Shown here: positions 45,493 to 54,123 of the stretch, piece after piece
How positions within the stretch are numbered: position 1 is the stretch's first letter
Layout: each line of letters begins with the position of its first letter
Source of the DNA: Hyphomicrobiales bacterium
GTDB lineage: Bacteria; Pseudomonadota; Alphaproteobacteria; Rhizobiales; Rhizobiaceae
Length of the DNA: 64,000 bases
Assembly (NCBI GenBank): GCA_900471815.1
Contig: UICE01000004.1
Location: forward strand, 62,001 to 126,000
Reading direction: 5' to 3'
Made by a program: the position numbers and the translations under genes
Notes under the pieces: model-generated
What the model saw: only the letters and a program-made list of their open reading frames with translations
Database searches by the model: none
Told to the model about the DNA's origin: nothing

Positions 45493-46809
45493 ATGACCCT
45501 TAGTTACATGCCCGGCTTCGGAAATGATTTTGAAACAGAATCGCTTGCCGGGGCACTGCCTCAAGGACAAAACTCACCGCAACGTTGCGCTTATGGTCTT
45601 TATGCAGAGCAATTGTCCGGTTCTCCATTCACTGCGCCGAGGGGCATCAATGAGCGCTCCTGGCTTTATCGCATTCGCCCCTCGGTCAAGCATAGTGGCC
45701 GGTTCACACCCGTAAAGCGCGAGCATTGGAAGACAGCTCCCAACCTTGATGATCATGAACTGCCGATCGGCCAATTGCGTTGGAACCCGACACCGATGCC
45801 GGAAAGCGCTGTAAACTTCATCGATAGCATTCGCACCATGACGACGGCGGGCGATGTTCATGGGCAGGCGGGTATGGCCGCACATGTCTACGCCTTCAAT
45901 CAAGACATGGTGGATGACTATTTTTTCAATGCCGATGGAGAATTATTGCTCGTACCCGAGCAGGGAATGCTGAGCATCTTTACGGAAATGGGTATTATAG
46001 AAATAGAACCGAGCGAAATCTGCATCATTCCCCGCGGTATGATGTTCAAGGTTGCCGCACTCGACGGTGAAGCGCGTGGCTATATTTGCGAAAATTATGG
46101 CGCAAAGTTTTCACTGCCGGATCGCGGACCTATCGGCGCCAATTGTCTCGCCAATCCACGGGATTTTAAAACACCGATTGCCGCTTTCGAAGAGAAAGAA
46201 ACACCGTGCCGCCTGCATGTAAAATGGTGCGGCAAATTCTACGAAACATTGCTTGGTCATTCTCCGCTGGATGTCGTAGCGTGGCACGGAAACTACGCGC
46301 CATATAAGTATGATCTGCGCACCTTTTCGCCCGTTGGTGCAATTCTATTTGATCACCCGGACCCATCCATCTTTACCGTGCTGACAGCGCCTTCTGGTGA
46401 AGAGGGAACGGCGAATGTTGATTTTGTAATATTCCCTCCACGTTGGCTTGTCGCGGAACATAGTTTCCGTCCCCCTTGGTATCATCGGAATATAATGTCG
46501 GAATTCATGGGGCTTATTTATGGGCAATATGATGCGAAGGAAGAGGGGTTTGTAGCGGGTGGCATGAGCTTGCATAATATGATGTTGGCGCATGGGCCGG
46601 ACGCCATGGGCTTTAACAAGGCATCCACCGTCGAGTTGAAACCGCAGCGGTTGGAGAACACCATGGCGTTCATGTTCGAAACTCGGTTCCCGCAGCATCT
46701 CACGCGTTTTGCCGCAGAATTGGAAACGCTGCAGGATAATTATGCCGATTGCTGGTCGGGGCTTAAAAAGCGCTTCAACGGGACACCTGAAGGGGATTGG
46801 GCGGAATGA
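45493..46809 (+). CDS. hmgA: Homogentisate 1,2-dioxygenase
   Basis: A 438-residue iron enzyme that opens the aromatic ring of homogentisate to maleylacetoacetate. The family opening [20 protein letters not shown] (residues 4-23) and [20 protein letters not shown] are clear. The C-terminal catalytic part contains [39 protein letters not shown] and [14 protein letters not shown], which hold the histidine and glutamate iron ligands. GGAGG lies just before the ATG. Its TGA overlaps the ATG of the next gene (ATGA), so it is coupled to fumarylacetoacetase. Confidence 0.97.
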   Translation: MTLSYMPGFGNDFETESLAGALPQGQNSPQRCAYGLYAEQLSGSPFTAPRGINERSWLYRIRPSVKHSGRFTPVKREHWKTAPNLDDHELPIGQLRWNPTPMPESAVNFIDSIRTMTTAGDVHGQAGMAAHVYAFNQDMVDDYFFNADGELLLVPEQGMLSIFTEMGIIEIEPSEICIIPRGMMFKVAALDGEARGYICENYGAKFSLPDRGPIGANCLANPRDFKTPIAAFEEKETPCRLHVKWCGKFYETLLGHSPLDVVAWHGNYAPYKYDLRTFSPVGAILFDHPDPSIFTVLTAPSGEEGTANVDFVIFPPRWLVAEHSFRPPWYHRNIMSEFMGLIYGQYDAKEEGFVAGGMSLHNMMLAHGPDAMGFNKASTVELKPQRLENTMAFMFETRFPQHLTRFAAELETLQDNYADCWSGLKKRFNGTPEGDWAE

Positions 46810-47819
46810 AATTGGCATCAATCAATAATGGCACGCGGGATGGCAAACTCGTTCTCGTGTCAAAGGATTTGGCGTATTATACTGACGCTTCCTTTCTCGC
46901 TCCGACATTGCAAGCGGCACTGGATGATTGGGCGCGAATTGCGCCGCATCTGCAAGCGCTCGCTACAAGTCTGGATCATGGCGCAGTCCCAACGATAAGA
47001 TTCCATGAGCATGAGGCATTATCCCCGCTGCCTCGTGCCTATCAATGGGCGGATGGCTCAGCCTACGTCAATCATGTTGAACTGGTCCGGAAGGCCCGCT
47101 CTGCAGAAATGCCGGAAAGTTTTTGGACCGATCCGCTCATGTATCAAGGCGGATCGGACAGCTTTCTCAGCCCACGGGATCCAATTCGCATGGCGGATGA
47201 GGCCTATGGTATCGACATGGAGGGCGAGGTTGCAGTCATCGTTGATGACGTGCCCATGGGTGCAACCATTGATGAAGCGCGTAATGCAATTCGCCTTTTG
47301 ATGCTGGTCAATGACGTCAGTTTGCGGGGGCTGATACCGGCTGAACTGGGCAAAGGATTTGGCTTCTTTCAATCAAAGCCCTCCTCTGCCTTTTCTCCTG
47401 TAGCGGTGACGCCGGATGAATTGGGCGATGCCTGGGATGGGGGCAAAGTGCATCTGCCGCTGAGCGTTGATCTGAACGGCAAGCCCTTTGGCCGCGCAAA
47501 TGCCGGGATCGACATGACATTCGATTTTCCAAAATTGATTGCTCATGCCGCAAAGACGAGAGCATTATCTGCCGGCGCAATCATTGGTTCGGGTACCGTA
47601 TCAAACAAGCTCGACGGCGGTCCGGGGAAATCGGTCGATAAAGGTGGTGCCGGATATTCATGCATCGCAGAGGTCCGCATGATTGAAACCATCAATAGCG
47701 GAACGCCACAAACGCCGTTCATGCGATTTGGCGATATTGTCCGCATCGAAATGCGCGATAGTCATGGGCATTCCATTTTTGGGGCAATCGAGCAAAAGGT
47801 CGAAAAGTATGAGCGCTGA
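46806..47819 (+). CDS. fahA: Fumarylacetoacetate hydrolase family protein (fumarylacetoacetase)
   Basis: A 337-residue enzyme of the FAH fold. Metal ligands are visible around [30 protein letters not shown] (the E-x-E pair) and [32 protein letters not shown] carries the catalytic glycine-lysine region. It splits fumarylacetoacetate into fumarate and acetoacetate, the last step of tyrosine breakdown. The ATG at 46806 overlaps the hmgA stop; the frame open from the TTG at 46797 is a non-biological extension. It overlaps maiA by 11 bases. Confidence 0.93.
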   Translation: MKLASINNGTRDGKLVLVSKDLAYYTDASFLAPTLQAALDDWARIAPHLQALATSLDHGAVPTIRFHEHEALSPLPRAYQWADGSAYVNHVELVRKARSAEMPESFWTDPLMYQGGSDSFLSPRDPIRMADEAYGIDMEGEVAVIVDDVPMGATIDEARNAIRLLMLVNDVSLRGLIPAELGKGFGFFQSKPSSAFSPVAVTPDELGDAWDGGKVHLPLSVDLNGKPFGRANAGIDMTFDFPKLIAHAAKTRALSAGAIIGSGTVSNKLDGGPGKSVDKGGAGYSCIAEVRMIETINSGTPQTPFMRFGDIVRIEMRDSHGHSIFGAIEQKVEKYER

Positions 47820-48447
47820 GGCAACGCTTTACGATTATTGGCGCTCATCGGCCAGTTACCGTGTTCGCATTGCCCTCAACAGCGTCGGAATTCCTTACAC
47901 AAGAATTTCGGTTGATTTGCTTCAGGCTGAACATAAGAGCGCTGAAAACCTGAGCCGGAACCCTCAAGGACTGGTGCCCACATTGCTTCTGGACGGTCAT
48001 ACATTTACCCAATCACTGGCAATCATCGAATATTTGAACGAGATTTTCCCGGAAGCCGGGTTTCTCCCTACCAATGCGTTGGGGCGGCAGCGCGTTCGCG
48101 CCTTGTCTTACGCAATTGCCATGGAAATCCATCCGGTTTGTAACATGAACGTCGCTGCGCACATTGTGTCTTTAACCGGCGGGGGTGGCGACGCACGTAC
48201 AAGCTGGATGCGAAAGTTTATTTCCGAGGGGCTGACCTCGTTTGAGCGGATGCTGAACCATTCGGAAACTGGCATGTTCTGCCATGGTGACAAACCCGGA
48301 ATGGCTGATTTCTGCCTTGTGCCCCAGGTTTATAATGCAAAACGCTGGGGAGCAGATATAGGCAATCTCGTACGCATTAACGAGATTGCCGGACGCTGCG
48401 GTGCATTACCGGCTTTTGCTGGCGCGCATCCTGATCAGGTGAAATAG
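47809..48447 (+). CDS. maiA: Maleylacetoacetate isomerase
   Basis: A 212-residue zeta-class glutathione transferase. The active-site motif SSASYRVRIALN (zeta class SSCX/SSxSxRVRIAL) lies at residues 13-24. NPQGLVPTLLLDG and QSLAIIEYLNE bind glutathione, and PGMADFCLVPQVYNAKRWG is the zeta-class C-terminal signature. It converts maleylacetoacetate to fumarylacetoacetate with glutathione as cofactor. An AAAGG site precedes the ATG inside the end of fahA. It completes the hmgA-fahA-maiA operon and faces hpd. Confidence 0.95.
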   Translation: MSAEATLYDYWRSSASYRVRIALNSVGIPYTRISVDLLQAEHKSAENLSRNPQGLVPTLLLDGHTFTQSLAIIEYLNEIFPEAGFLPTNALGRQRVRALSYAIAMEIHPVCNMNVAAHIVSLTGGGGDARTSWMRKFISEGLTSFERMLNHSETGMFCHGDKPGMADFCLVPQVYNAKRWGADIGNLVRINEIAGRCGALPAFAGAHPDQVK

Positions 48448-48453
48448 GCGCGG

Positions 48454-49566
48454 CTATTCGGCGGCGTCCATCTTGATGACGCCGCGCCGGATCTGGTCCT
48501 CCTCGATCGATTCGAAAAGCGCCCGGAAATTGCCTTCGCCAAAACCTTCATCACCCTTGCGCTGGATGAACTCGAAGAAGATCGGACCGATCACTGTTTT
48601 AGAGAATATTTGCAGCAATATCTTTGTCATGCCGCCATCGACAACGCCTTCGCCGTCGATGAGGATGCCGTGCTTTCTCATCCGGTCCAATGGTTCATCA
48701 TGGCCGTTCACGCGTTCATGCGATTTTTCGTAGTAAGTATCCGGTGGGCCCGGCATGAACTTCAAGCCATTCTGGTCGAGCCGGTCCGTAGCGTCATAAA
48801 TTGCTTCCGTGCCAACAGCGATATGCTGGATGCCTTCGCCCTTATATTTGCGTAAGTATTCCTCAATCTGGCTCTTGTCGTCGGTTGATTCATTCAATGG
48901 AATACGGATTTTACCGCAAGGTGACGTGATCGCCCGCGAGACAAGGCCGGTAAACTTACCGGCTATGTCGAAAAAATGAATTTGTTTGAAGCCGAAAAGC
49001 TCGCGATAGAACGCCCACCATTTATCCATATTGCCGCGATAGACATTATGGGTCAGGTGATCGAGATAATAAAAACCAACGCCTTCCGGTTTTGGATCGC
49101 GCTCATCCAGCCAGTTAAACTCCGCATCATAGACCGAGCCGCTTTCCCCATAAGTATCGACAAAATAGAGCATCGAACCGCCAATGCCGACAATGGCTGG
49201 CACGTCAATTGTCTTGTCGTCTCCTTCATAAGGAGTAGCGCCCTTCGCGACCGCATGATCAAAGGCGTGCTGTGCATTGACCACGCGCCAAGCCATGGAG
49301 GGCGCGCAGGGGCCATGTTCTTCGACAAATTTCATGGCGTGTGATCCGGGCTCTGCATTCAGCAGATAGTTGATATCGCCCTGACGCCAGACGGTGATGT
49401 TCTTGGTTTTATGCCGGGCAACAGGCACATAGCCCATGCGTGTGAACAGCTCTTCGAGCTTTTCAGGTTCCGGATGTGCAAACTCCACAAACTCAAACCC
49501 GTCTGTTCCTGCCGGGTTTTCATTGCTGATTGTTGCCTTTGGCGCATCGTGCGGAAACGGACCCAT
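48454..49566 (-). CDS. hpd: 4-hydroxyphenylpyruvate dioxygenase
   Basis: A 370-residue non-haem iron enzyme that turns 4-hydroxyphenylpyruvate into homogentisate, the substrate of HmgA. Iron ligands: the first histidine in YYLDHLTHNVYRG, the second in EGIQHIAVGTEAI, and the glutamate in GPIFFEFIQRKGDEGFGEGN. The ATG at 49566 is preferred over 49578 because GGAGG lies between them. It converges with maiA (6 bases between stops) and is divergent from the Lrp-type regulator, so it has its own promoter, probably under that regulator. Confidence 0.96.
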   Translation of the reverse strand: MGPFPHDAPKATISNENPAGTDGFEFVEFAHPEPEKLEELFTRMGYVPVARHKTKNITVWRQGDINYLLNAEPGSHAMKFVEEHGPCAPSMAWRVVNAQHAFDHAVAKGATPYEGDDKTIDVPAIVGIGGSMLYFVDTYGESGSVYDAEFNWLDERDPKPEGVGFYYLDHLTHNVYRGNMDKWWAFYRELFGFKQIHFFDIAGKFTGLVSRAITSPCGKIRIPLNESTDDKSQIEEYLRKYKGEGIQHIAVGTEAIYDATDRLDQNGLKFMPGPPDTYYEKSHERVNGHDEPLDRMRKHGILIDGEGVVDGGMTKILLQIFSKTVIGPIFFEFIQRKGDEGFGEGNFRALFESIEEDQIRRGVIKMDAAE

Positions 49567-49646
49567 TTTATCCTCCATTTGTTGCGAGGATTATCGCGCA
49601 AATCACCCGCAATGTGTTTGCATTTTTACGCTTGAATAGGCTATGA

Positions 49647-49665
49647 TATGCAAGATATGTGCATA
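49647..49665. promoter_or_regulatory. Dyad between hpd and the Lrp-type gene
   Basis: TATGCA-N7-TGCATA (49647-49665) is a perfect inverted repeat in the 120-base divergent promoter region. Another GCAT occurs at 49682-49685 and a TGCAT at 49618-49622. Spaced short dyads fit Lrp/AsnC binding, which supports control of hpd by the adjacent regulator. Confidence 0.5.
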
Positions 49666-49686
49666 CTAACTAAAAATGGTGCATGA

Positions 49687-50148
49687 TTGGAACATATTGA
49701 TACTGCAGACCGCAAAATACTCTCCTGCCTTCAGGAGGACGGGAGACTCACGAATAATGAATTGTCGGAGAGAATTAATCTGTCTCCCTCGCAATGTTCA
49801 CGCCGACGAACGCGGCTGGAGGAGGAAGGATTTATTCGTGGGTATCGCGCTGAAATTGATCGTGAAAAACTTGGGCTTGGGATCGTCAACATAATTTCAG
49901 TTACGCTTGCCACGCATAATCGTGACAATGCCCGGCGCTTCTCTGATCTTATTTCCAGGCTGCCGCAAGTGATGGAAGCCCACGCGCTGACCGGTGAGAT
50001 GGATTATTTCATTAAGGTCGTCACGCCGGATTTGCGGGCATTGTCAGCATTCGTCAATGAAGTATTGCTGCCTCATGAATCGGTGCAGAATGTAAAGACG
50101 GCGATCGTTCTGGAAACGCTTAAGGAAGACGGGCGTCTACCCATATAG
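49687..50148 (+). CDS. Lrp/AsnC-family transcriptional regulator
   Basis: A 153-residue regulator. The helix-turn-helix (about 5-60) reads IDTADRKILSCLQEDGRLTN, NELSERINLSPSQCSRRRTRLEEEG in parts. The RAM ligand/oligomer domain follows (about 70-145), with MEAHALTGEMDYFIKVVTPD. The only initiator that gives the full domain is a TTG at 49687; the nearby ATG at 49683 is out of frame, and no strong ribosome site is visible. It is divergent from hpd and probably senses an aromatic amino acid or its keto acid. Confidence 0.85.
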   Translation: MEHIDTADRKILSCLQEDGRLTNNELSERINLSPSQCSRRRTRLEEEGFIRGYRAEIDREKLGLGIVNIISVTLATHNRDNARRFSDLISRLPQVMEAHALTGEMDYFIKVVTPDLRALSAFVNEVLLPHESVQNVKTAIVLETLKEDGRLPI

Positions 50149-50229
50149 GCTTATCGGCTGATTGCAGTCGTCATCAGTTTGCTGCATCATCCTTATAACG
50201 GATCATAACGTTAAGGACGGGAACATCAC

Positions 50230-50745
50230 CTGACAGAATCGCAAGGTTTTAGCGCATCATTTCGTATTCTTCATTGGCTTATTGCGATGCTGGTCTTCGC
50301 AGTATGGCCTCTCGGTCTGCTGCTCAAATATTTCAAGGATGATGTAAAACTCGACTTCTACCTTCTGCATGAATCCTTCGGGTTTCTGGTGCTTTGGCTC
50401 ATGCTGCTGCGGTTGGGAATACGGTTGATCCAGGGCCGACCCGCGCACGAGACAGATTGGACGGGCACAGTATCAGCAATTGTTCATTGGTTATTGTACT
50501 TTGCGCTGATCCTCATGCCCATCAGTGGTTTTCTTGCCACCAATGCGCACGGCTTTCCGCTCCGTTGGTTTGGGTTTCTTCCGGTGTGGAGTCCAATCGG
50601 CCGCGAGCCGCAGATCGCCCCTGTTTTTAGTGTGATCCATGCGGCGACCGCGTGGTTAATTCTGATACTTGTCGCCCTTCATATTGCGGGCGCGCTTTTC
50701 CATCGAATGATCCGCAAAGACGATGTTTTTCAGCGCATGCTTTGA
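50230..50745 (+). CDS. Cytochrome b561, apparently with a CTG start
   Basis: A 171-residue inner-membrane dihaem protein with four helices. The first ATG in frame (50287) would cut off the first helix start and its histidine. Reading upstream without a stop gives TESQGFSASFRILHWLIAM, and the family's conserved haem histidine is in RILHWL. The other ligands appear in HESFGFL, IVHWLLYFAL and LHIAGALFH. Between the upstream TAA (50212) and the family region there is no ATG, GTG or TTG, so CTG at 50230 is the best start, with AAGGA about 12 bases before it. The protein would shuttle electrons between quinol and an acceptor. It overlaps the methyltransferase gene end by 16 bases. Confidence 0.75.
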   Translation: MTESQGFSASFRILHWLIAMLVFAVWPLGLLLKYFKDDVKLDFYLLHESFGFLVLWLMLLRLGIRLIQGRPAHETDWTGTVSAIVHWLLYFALILMPISGFLATNAHGFPLRWFGFLPVWSPIGREPQIAPVFSVIHAATAWLILILVALHIAGALFHRMIRKDDVFQRML

Positions 50746-51524
50746 GGCAGCGCAAGCACATCGGAATGCCCGACACGACATTTTGCTGTCGTCGTTTGTG
50801 CGACACGGAATTCACGCCATTGGTTGATTTTGGTCAGGCCTACCATGCCGGTCTCGGCGACTGCAGAGGCCATTCCATCGACGAATAGTCGGTGTAGTTC
50901 GGTGGCAGTTTTGTCGATAAGCCAATCGCTTTGTGCAATTTCAACCCTGTAGCCCGACCTGCTGAGCGCCGCTGCAAGAGCGTGTGTCGAGCGAGGACCG
51001 AGGGCAGGGCCAAATCCCTTGTCTAAATTTTGGTGATGATTGAATGACCGGACCATCAGTTCGTCATCGGTATGAGAAATGCTGAACGAAATCTCTCCAG
51101 TATAATTCAAGGCAGCGTATAGTCCGCTTCTCAATTTGACGAGGCGGTCAGCCAGATCGTCTACGAATTCTTGTGAACATAGATCAAAGAGCGCTGACGC
51201 ACTGACAAGATCGGCTTCATCAAGCGACAGCGATGCCAGATCGTTCAGGTTGCTATGCTGATACGCAACGTTGTTGTCTTGTGCGTGACGCCGGGCGGCT
51301 TCCTGCAATAATTTTTCGTCAAGATCGATCAAGCGCCATTGGGCGTCAGGTGCGTATGGCGCCATGGCACGAAAGGTCGATCCTGTCCCGCTGCCAAGGT
51401 CCAGTATTGTTCGCCGCTGTGCACCTTGAACAAATCTCGCGGCCTTTTTCAGCAAGGTTTGATCACGAGCCTGTTGGTCCAAAGGCTCGCGCAGATCGAG
51501 CCAGTTGAGATCAAATCCGCTCAT
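50730..51524 (-). CDS. Class I SAM-dependent methyltransferase of the 50.7-57.6 kb locus
   Basis: A 264-residue protein. Motif I for S-adenosylmethionine is ILDLGSGTGSTFRAMA (about residues 40-55), the acidic end of strand 2 is WRLIDLDEKLL, and SLDEADLVSASALFDL is motif IV-like. After residue 120 it does not resemble a methyltransferase class I can name. It is the last of four co-directional genes (dehydrogenase, PTPS-like, glycosyltransferase, methyltransferase) and overlaps the glycosyltransferase by 14 bases, so it is part of their pathway. The likely role is O-, N- or C-methylation of the glycosylated intermediate; the acceptor is unknown. Confidence 0.8.
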   Translation of the reverse strand: MSGFDLNWLDLREPLDQQARDQTLLKKAARFVQGAQRRTILDLGSGTGSTFRAMAPYAPDAQWRLIDLDEKLLQEAARRHAQDNNVAYQHSNLNDLASLSLDEADLVSASALFDLCSQEFVDDLADRLVKLRSGLYAALNYTGEISFSISHTDDELMVRSFNHHQNLDKGFGPALGPRSTHALAAALSRSGYRVEIAQSDWLIDKTATELHRLFVDGMASAVAETGMVGLTKINQWREFRVAQTTTAKCRVGHSDVLALPQSMR

Positions 51525-52566
51525 CCGCCGCCTTTATCAGTGCTGCCGAGATCAATTTTGCGGTGTCGGCCCATTCGGGCAGCATTTTGCCATGGCCGTA
51601 TGCAGCCTCTGCCATTTGATCTGACAGTTCCTTGTCTTTGAGCACCAGCCTCAAAGCATCAGCAAATGCGTCAGGATCGTCTGCAGGCACGAGTATACCA
51701 GCATCGCTGGGCACAACGTCCGGTACAGAACCGGCATGGCAGGCAATAATGGGAAGGCCATGCGACAAAGCCTCGGCAAAGACCATGCCGTAGCCTTCAT
51801 AGCGGCTTGCCAGCGCGAAAATATCAGCACGTGCCAGTTCGCTGCGCGTGTCATCGACCTGTCCGGCCAAGATAATTCGATCAGTAAGCTGGTTGTCAAT
51901 TATCTGCTGTTGAAGCGCCGCGTCATAGACAACATCCATGGTCCGGCTGCCAATAATTTTGCATTCCCAAGCAAGGTCCGCAATTTTCGCCAGTGCGCCT
52001 ATAAGCACGTCATGGCCTTTGCGCGGTATCAGGGAACCGACACTCAAAATTTGCGGAACTTCGGAGTTTCGTTTCGCACGAATGCCCCGTTCTGTGCCGG
52101 GTATTGCGACCACGATGCGATCAACGGGAACGTCGTAATCGCTGACAAGTTGCTGTCGCGTCGCCGAGGACGTTACCACTACGCTTTTCGCATAAGCTAA
52201 AGCGCCTCGCTCAGATTTCATGAGTGAGATCTGTTTTTGCGGCGGCATATTGCCTTCGGATGCAAGCGGGTGATGGACGAGCGCGACGAGGTTGAGCTTT
52301 GCTGCCAGTCGCGAGGCAATCCGGTCGAAAGTGCCATATGCCAAACCATCGATCATCACGAGCGCGTTTTTTGCCAATGCGCCGAGAGTCTCTTCAGCCT
52401 GCCGAAGCGTTTCATTACTCGGAAAAGGAAAGCCGTCCCCAAGCGGAACGGAGTTGACCTGCCATCCAAGCTTTTGCAATTGCGAAATTATCTGGCGATC
52501 ATAGCCGTAGCCGCCGGTCTTTGCCTCAAGATCGCCTGGATAGGCAAAATGGACCGAACGGGTCAA
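51511..52566 (-). CDS. GT4-family glycosyltransferase
   Basis: A 351-residue GT-B enzyme. The N-terminal acceptor domain starts HFAYPGDLEAKTGGYGYDRQ, with the glycine-rich GGYG loop. The C-terminal donor domain begins near RNSEVPQILSVGSLIPRKGH. The E-x7-E motif for the nucleotide sugar is seen in SRYEGYGMVFAEALSHG. No membrane helix is present, so it acts in the cytoplasm or at the inner face of the membrane. Its start overlaps the PTPS-like stop by 4 bases (ATGA) and its end overlaps the methyltransferase start by 14 bases. Donor sugar and acceptor cannot be told from sequence. Confidence 0.87.
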   Translation of the reverse strand: MTRSVHFAYPGDLEAKTGGYGYDRQIISQLQKLGWQVNSVPLGDGFPFPSNETLRQAEETLGALAKNALVMIDGLAYGTFDRIASRLAAKLNLVALVHHPLASEGNMPPQKQISLMKSERGALAYAKSVVVTSSATRQQLVSDYDVPVDRIVVAIPGTERGIRAKRNSEVPQILSVGSLIPRKGHDVLIGALAKIADLAWECKIIGSRTMDVVYDAALQQQIIDNQLTDRIILAGQVDDTRSELARADIFALASRYEGYGMVFAEALSHGLPIIACHAGSVPDVVPSDAGILVPADDPDAFADALRLVLKDKELSDQMAEAAYGHGKMLPEWADTAKLISAALIKAADERI

Positions 52567-52961
52567 AGCTCTGCCTCATACCATCCGCGAGCGACATGCG
52601 ACTCATTGAGAAGCACTCGAATCTTGCAGATACGCGCACTTCCTTTGCCGAATTCTCCCGATTGAACTGCCACTGAAAGCTGGTCGAATATATGTTTTGC
52701 GAGAACCTCGGTCGTTGTAATCTTGCCGGAAAAGACCTCCATTTCGTCAAGGTTCTGATAGTTGAGAGGCTTCAAAATCTTTGACAATACCGACGTGGCC
52801 AATCCGATATCGACTGCCAGACCATCCTCGTCCAATTCCTTGGTAAAAAATGCAGCATCAACAACGAATGTTGCACCATGCATTGCTTGAGCCGGGCCGA
52901 AAACCGGTCGCGGCAGACTATGAGCAATCATAATGTGATCGCGAACTTCAATGGCAAACAT
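52563..52961 (-). CDS. PTPS/QueD-fold protein with altered catalytic residues
   Basis: A 132-residue protein of the 6-pyruvoyl-tetrahydropterin synthase family. The ATG at 52961 has AAGGA 7 bases upstream. The fold is recognisable: H14 in AHSLP, MHGATFVVDAAF (27-38), LKPLNYQNLDE, TTTEVLAKHIFDQL, and the late glutamate in LLNESHVARGWYE. Compared with the canonical C-x3-HGH of QueD, the cysteine is A24 and the second histidine is A30. The usual Asp-His pair (LDH) is LNY. So one of three zinc ligands and the catalytic residues appear lost. The substrate-anchoring glutamate is kept. It may bind a pterin-like or other small molecule or do a different reaction. It lies in the four-gene operon with the dehydrogenase. 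Confidence 0.8.
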   Translation of the reverse strand: MFAIEVRDHIMIAHSLPRPVFGPAQAMHGATFVVDAAFFTKELDEDGLAVDIGLATSVLSKILKPLNYQNLDEMEVFSGKITTTEVLAKHIFDQLSVAVQSGEFGKGSARICKIRVLLNESHVARGWYEAEL

Positions 52962-52981
52962 GGATATTCCTTCTGGAAAGT

Positions 52982-53965
52982 TCAGTAGACGATGCGATGA
53001 CAAAGGGTGGAAGGCGAGGCGATAATTTCGGCATAATTTCGATCAAGCGCATCGAACGCAGTTTCTCCTGAGAACAACGCGTCGAATCTGTGATCTGTTA
53101 GCAGCGACATTGCAGCATTGAGACGCCTTGCAAAGGTCCAGCGCGATCGCCGTGCATTGCTTATACCACCAACTTGCGAGCTGGTAATGGAAAGACGCTT
53201 GGAGTGGAATTGCCTTCCGAGATTGATCTCGACTTTTTTGTCGCCATACCAGCTGGCTTCCACAATTCGCCCTTCATATCCAGCGCATTCAAGTGCTTGG
53301 TTAAGAGCGGCAGAAGAGGCAGAAGCGTTGATCACGACATCGCAATCGCGGGGCGCGGCATCGGGGGAAGCGAAAGTTATTCCAAGGTTCGTAGCGACCG
53401 TCTTTCGCTTGGGATTTATGTCGAGGAGCGTGGTTTCAGTTCCAATAATTCCAGTGGCAAGATAAGCTGCAAGCATGCCAACGACACCGCCGCCAAATAT
53501 GGCGACGCGATCTCCGGGCAAAATTCCGGCATCCCAGATTATGTTGAGAGCAGTTTCCATATTGGCTGCGAGCACAGCCCGTTCGGCAGGTACAGCGTTC
53601 GGAATAACATGTATGTCCGCTGACTTTGCCAAAAAATGCGTTTGGTGCGGGTGGAGACAAAACACCGTACGACCGAGCAATTCCTTTGGCCCATCTTGAA
53701 CATCGCCAACGATGGAATATCCATATTTTATGGGAAAGGCGAACGACCCTTCCTGGTGCGGGCAGGTCATATTCTGATATTCACTTGTCGGCACCTGACC
53801 ATTGAACACAAGCGACTCCGTACCACGGCTTATCGCGCCAAAACGCGCTTGTACGAGCACTTCGTCGCTCTTCATCGGTGGCAATATTTCGGTTCGAAAT
53901 GCGCAAATGCCCTGTCGTTCAATCCATAAAGCACGGGACGTTCCGTGTGGGCAGTCTTGCTTCAT
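52982..53965 (-). CDS. Medium-chain dehydrogenase/reductase (BchC-like zinc-free type)
   Basis: A 327-residue protein of the MDR (alcohol dehydrogenase) superfamily. The N-terminal GroES-like part has GAISRGTESLVFNGQVP, where the ISRGTE form replaces the usual catalytic cysteine, as in BchC-related proteins. The nucleotide-binding motif is VAIFGGGVVGMLAAYLA (about residue 155). The four-cysteine structural zinc lobe is absent. It would oxidise or reduce an alcohol or keto group, probably on a sugar-like or pterin-like intermediate. It is the first gene of the operon and starts 158 bases from the divergent CDP-alcohol phosphotransferase. The PTPS-like gene follows after 20 bases. Confidence 0.8.
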   Translation of the reverse strand: MKQDCPHGTSRALWIERQGICAFRTEILPPMKSDEVLVQARFGAISRGTESLVFNGQVPTSEYQNMTCPHQEGSFAFPIKYGYSIVGDVQDGPKELLGRTVFCLHPHQTHFLAKSADIHVIPNAVPAERAVLAANMETALNIIWDAGILPGDRVAIFGGGVVGMLAAYLATGIIGTETTLLDINPKRKTVATNLGITFASPDAAPRDCDVVINASASSAALNQALECAGYEGRIVEASWYGDKKVEINLGRQFHSKRLSITSSQVGGISNARRSRWTFARRLNAAMSLLTDHRFDALFSGETAFDALDRNYAEIIASPSTLCHRIVY

Positions 53966-54123
53966 GGTGCTTGTCCATCCCTCTGTGTCCGCTCAAATTA
54001 GTCATTCGCAGTGCCGGATAAAAGGCTGTAACCGCCAGATCGTCACTTTTTATTGAAGGTTTTAAATTTGCCCTGATGTTGCAGATTAATCGTAGTCAGC
54101 TAATGCTGAGTGCGGAGCGTATA

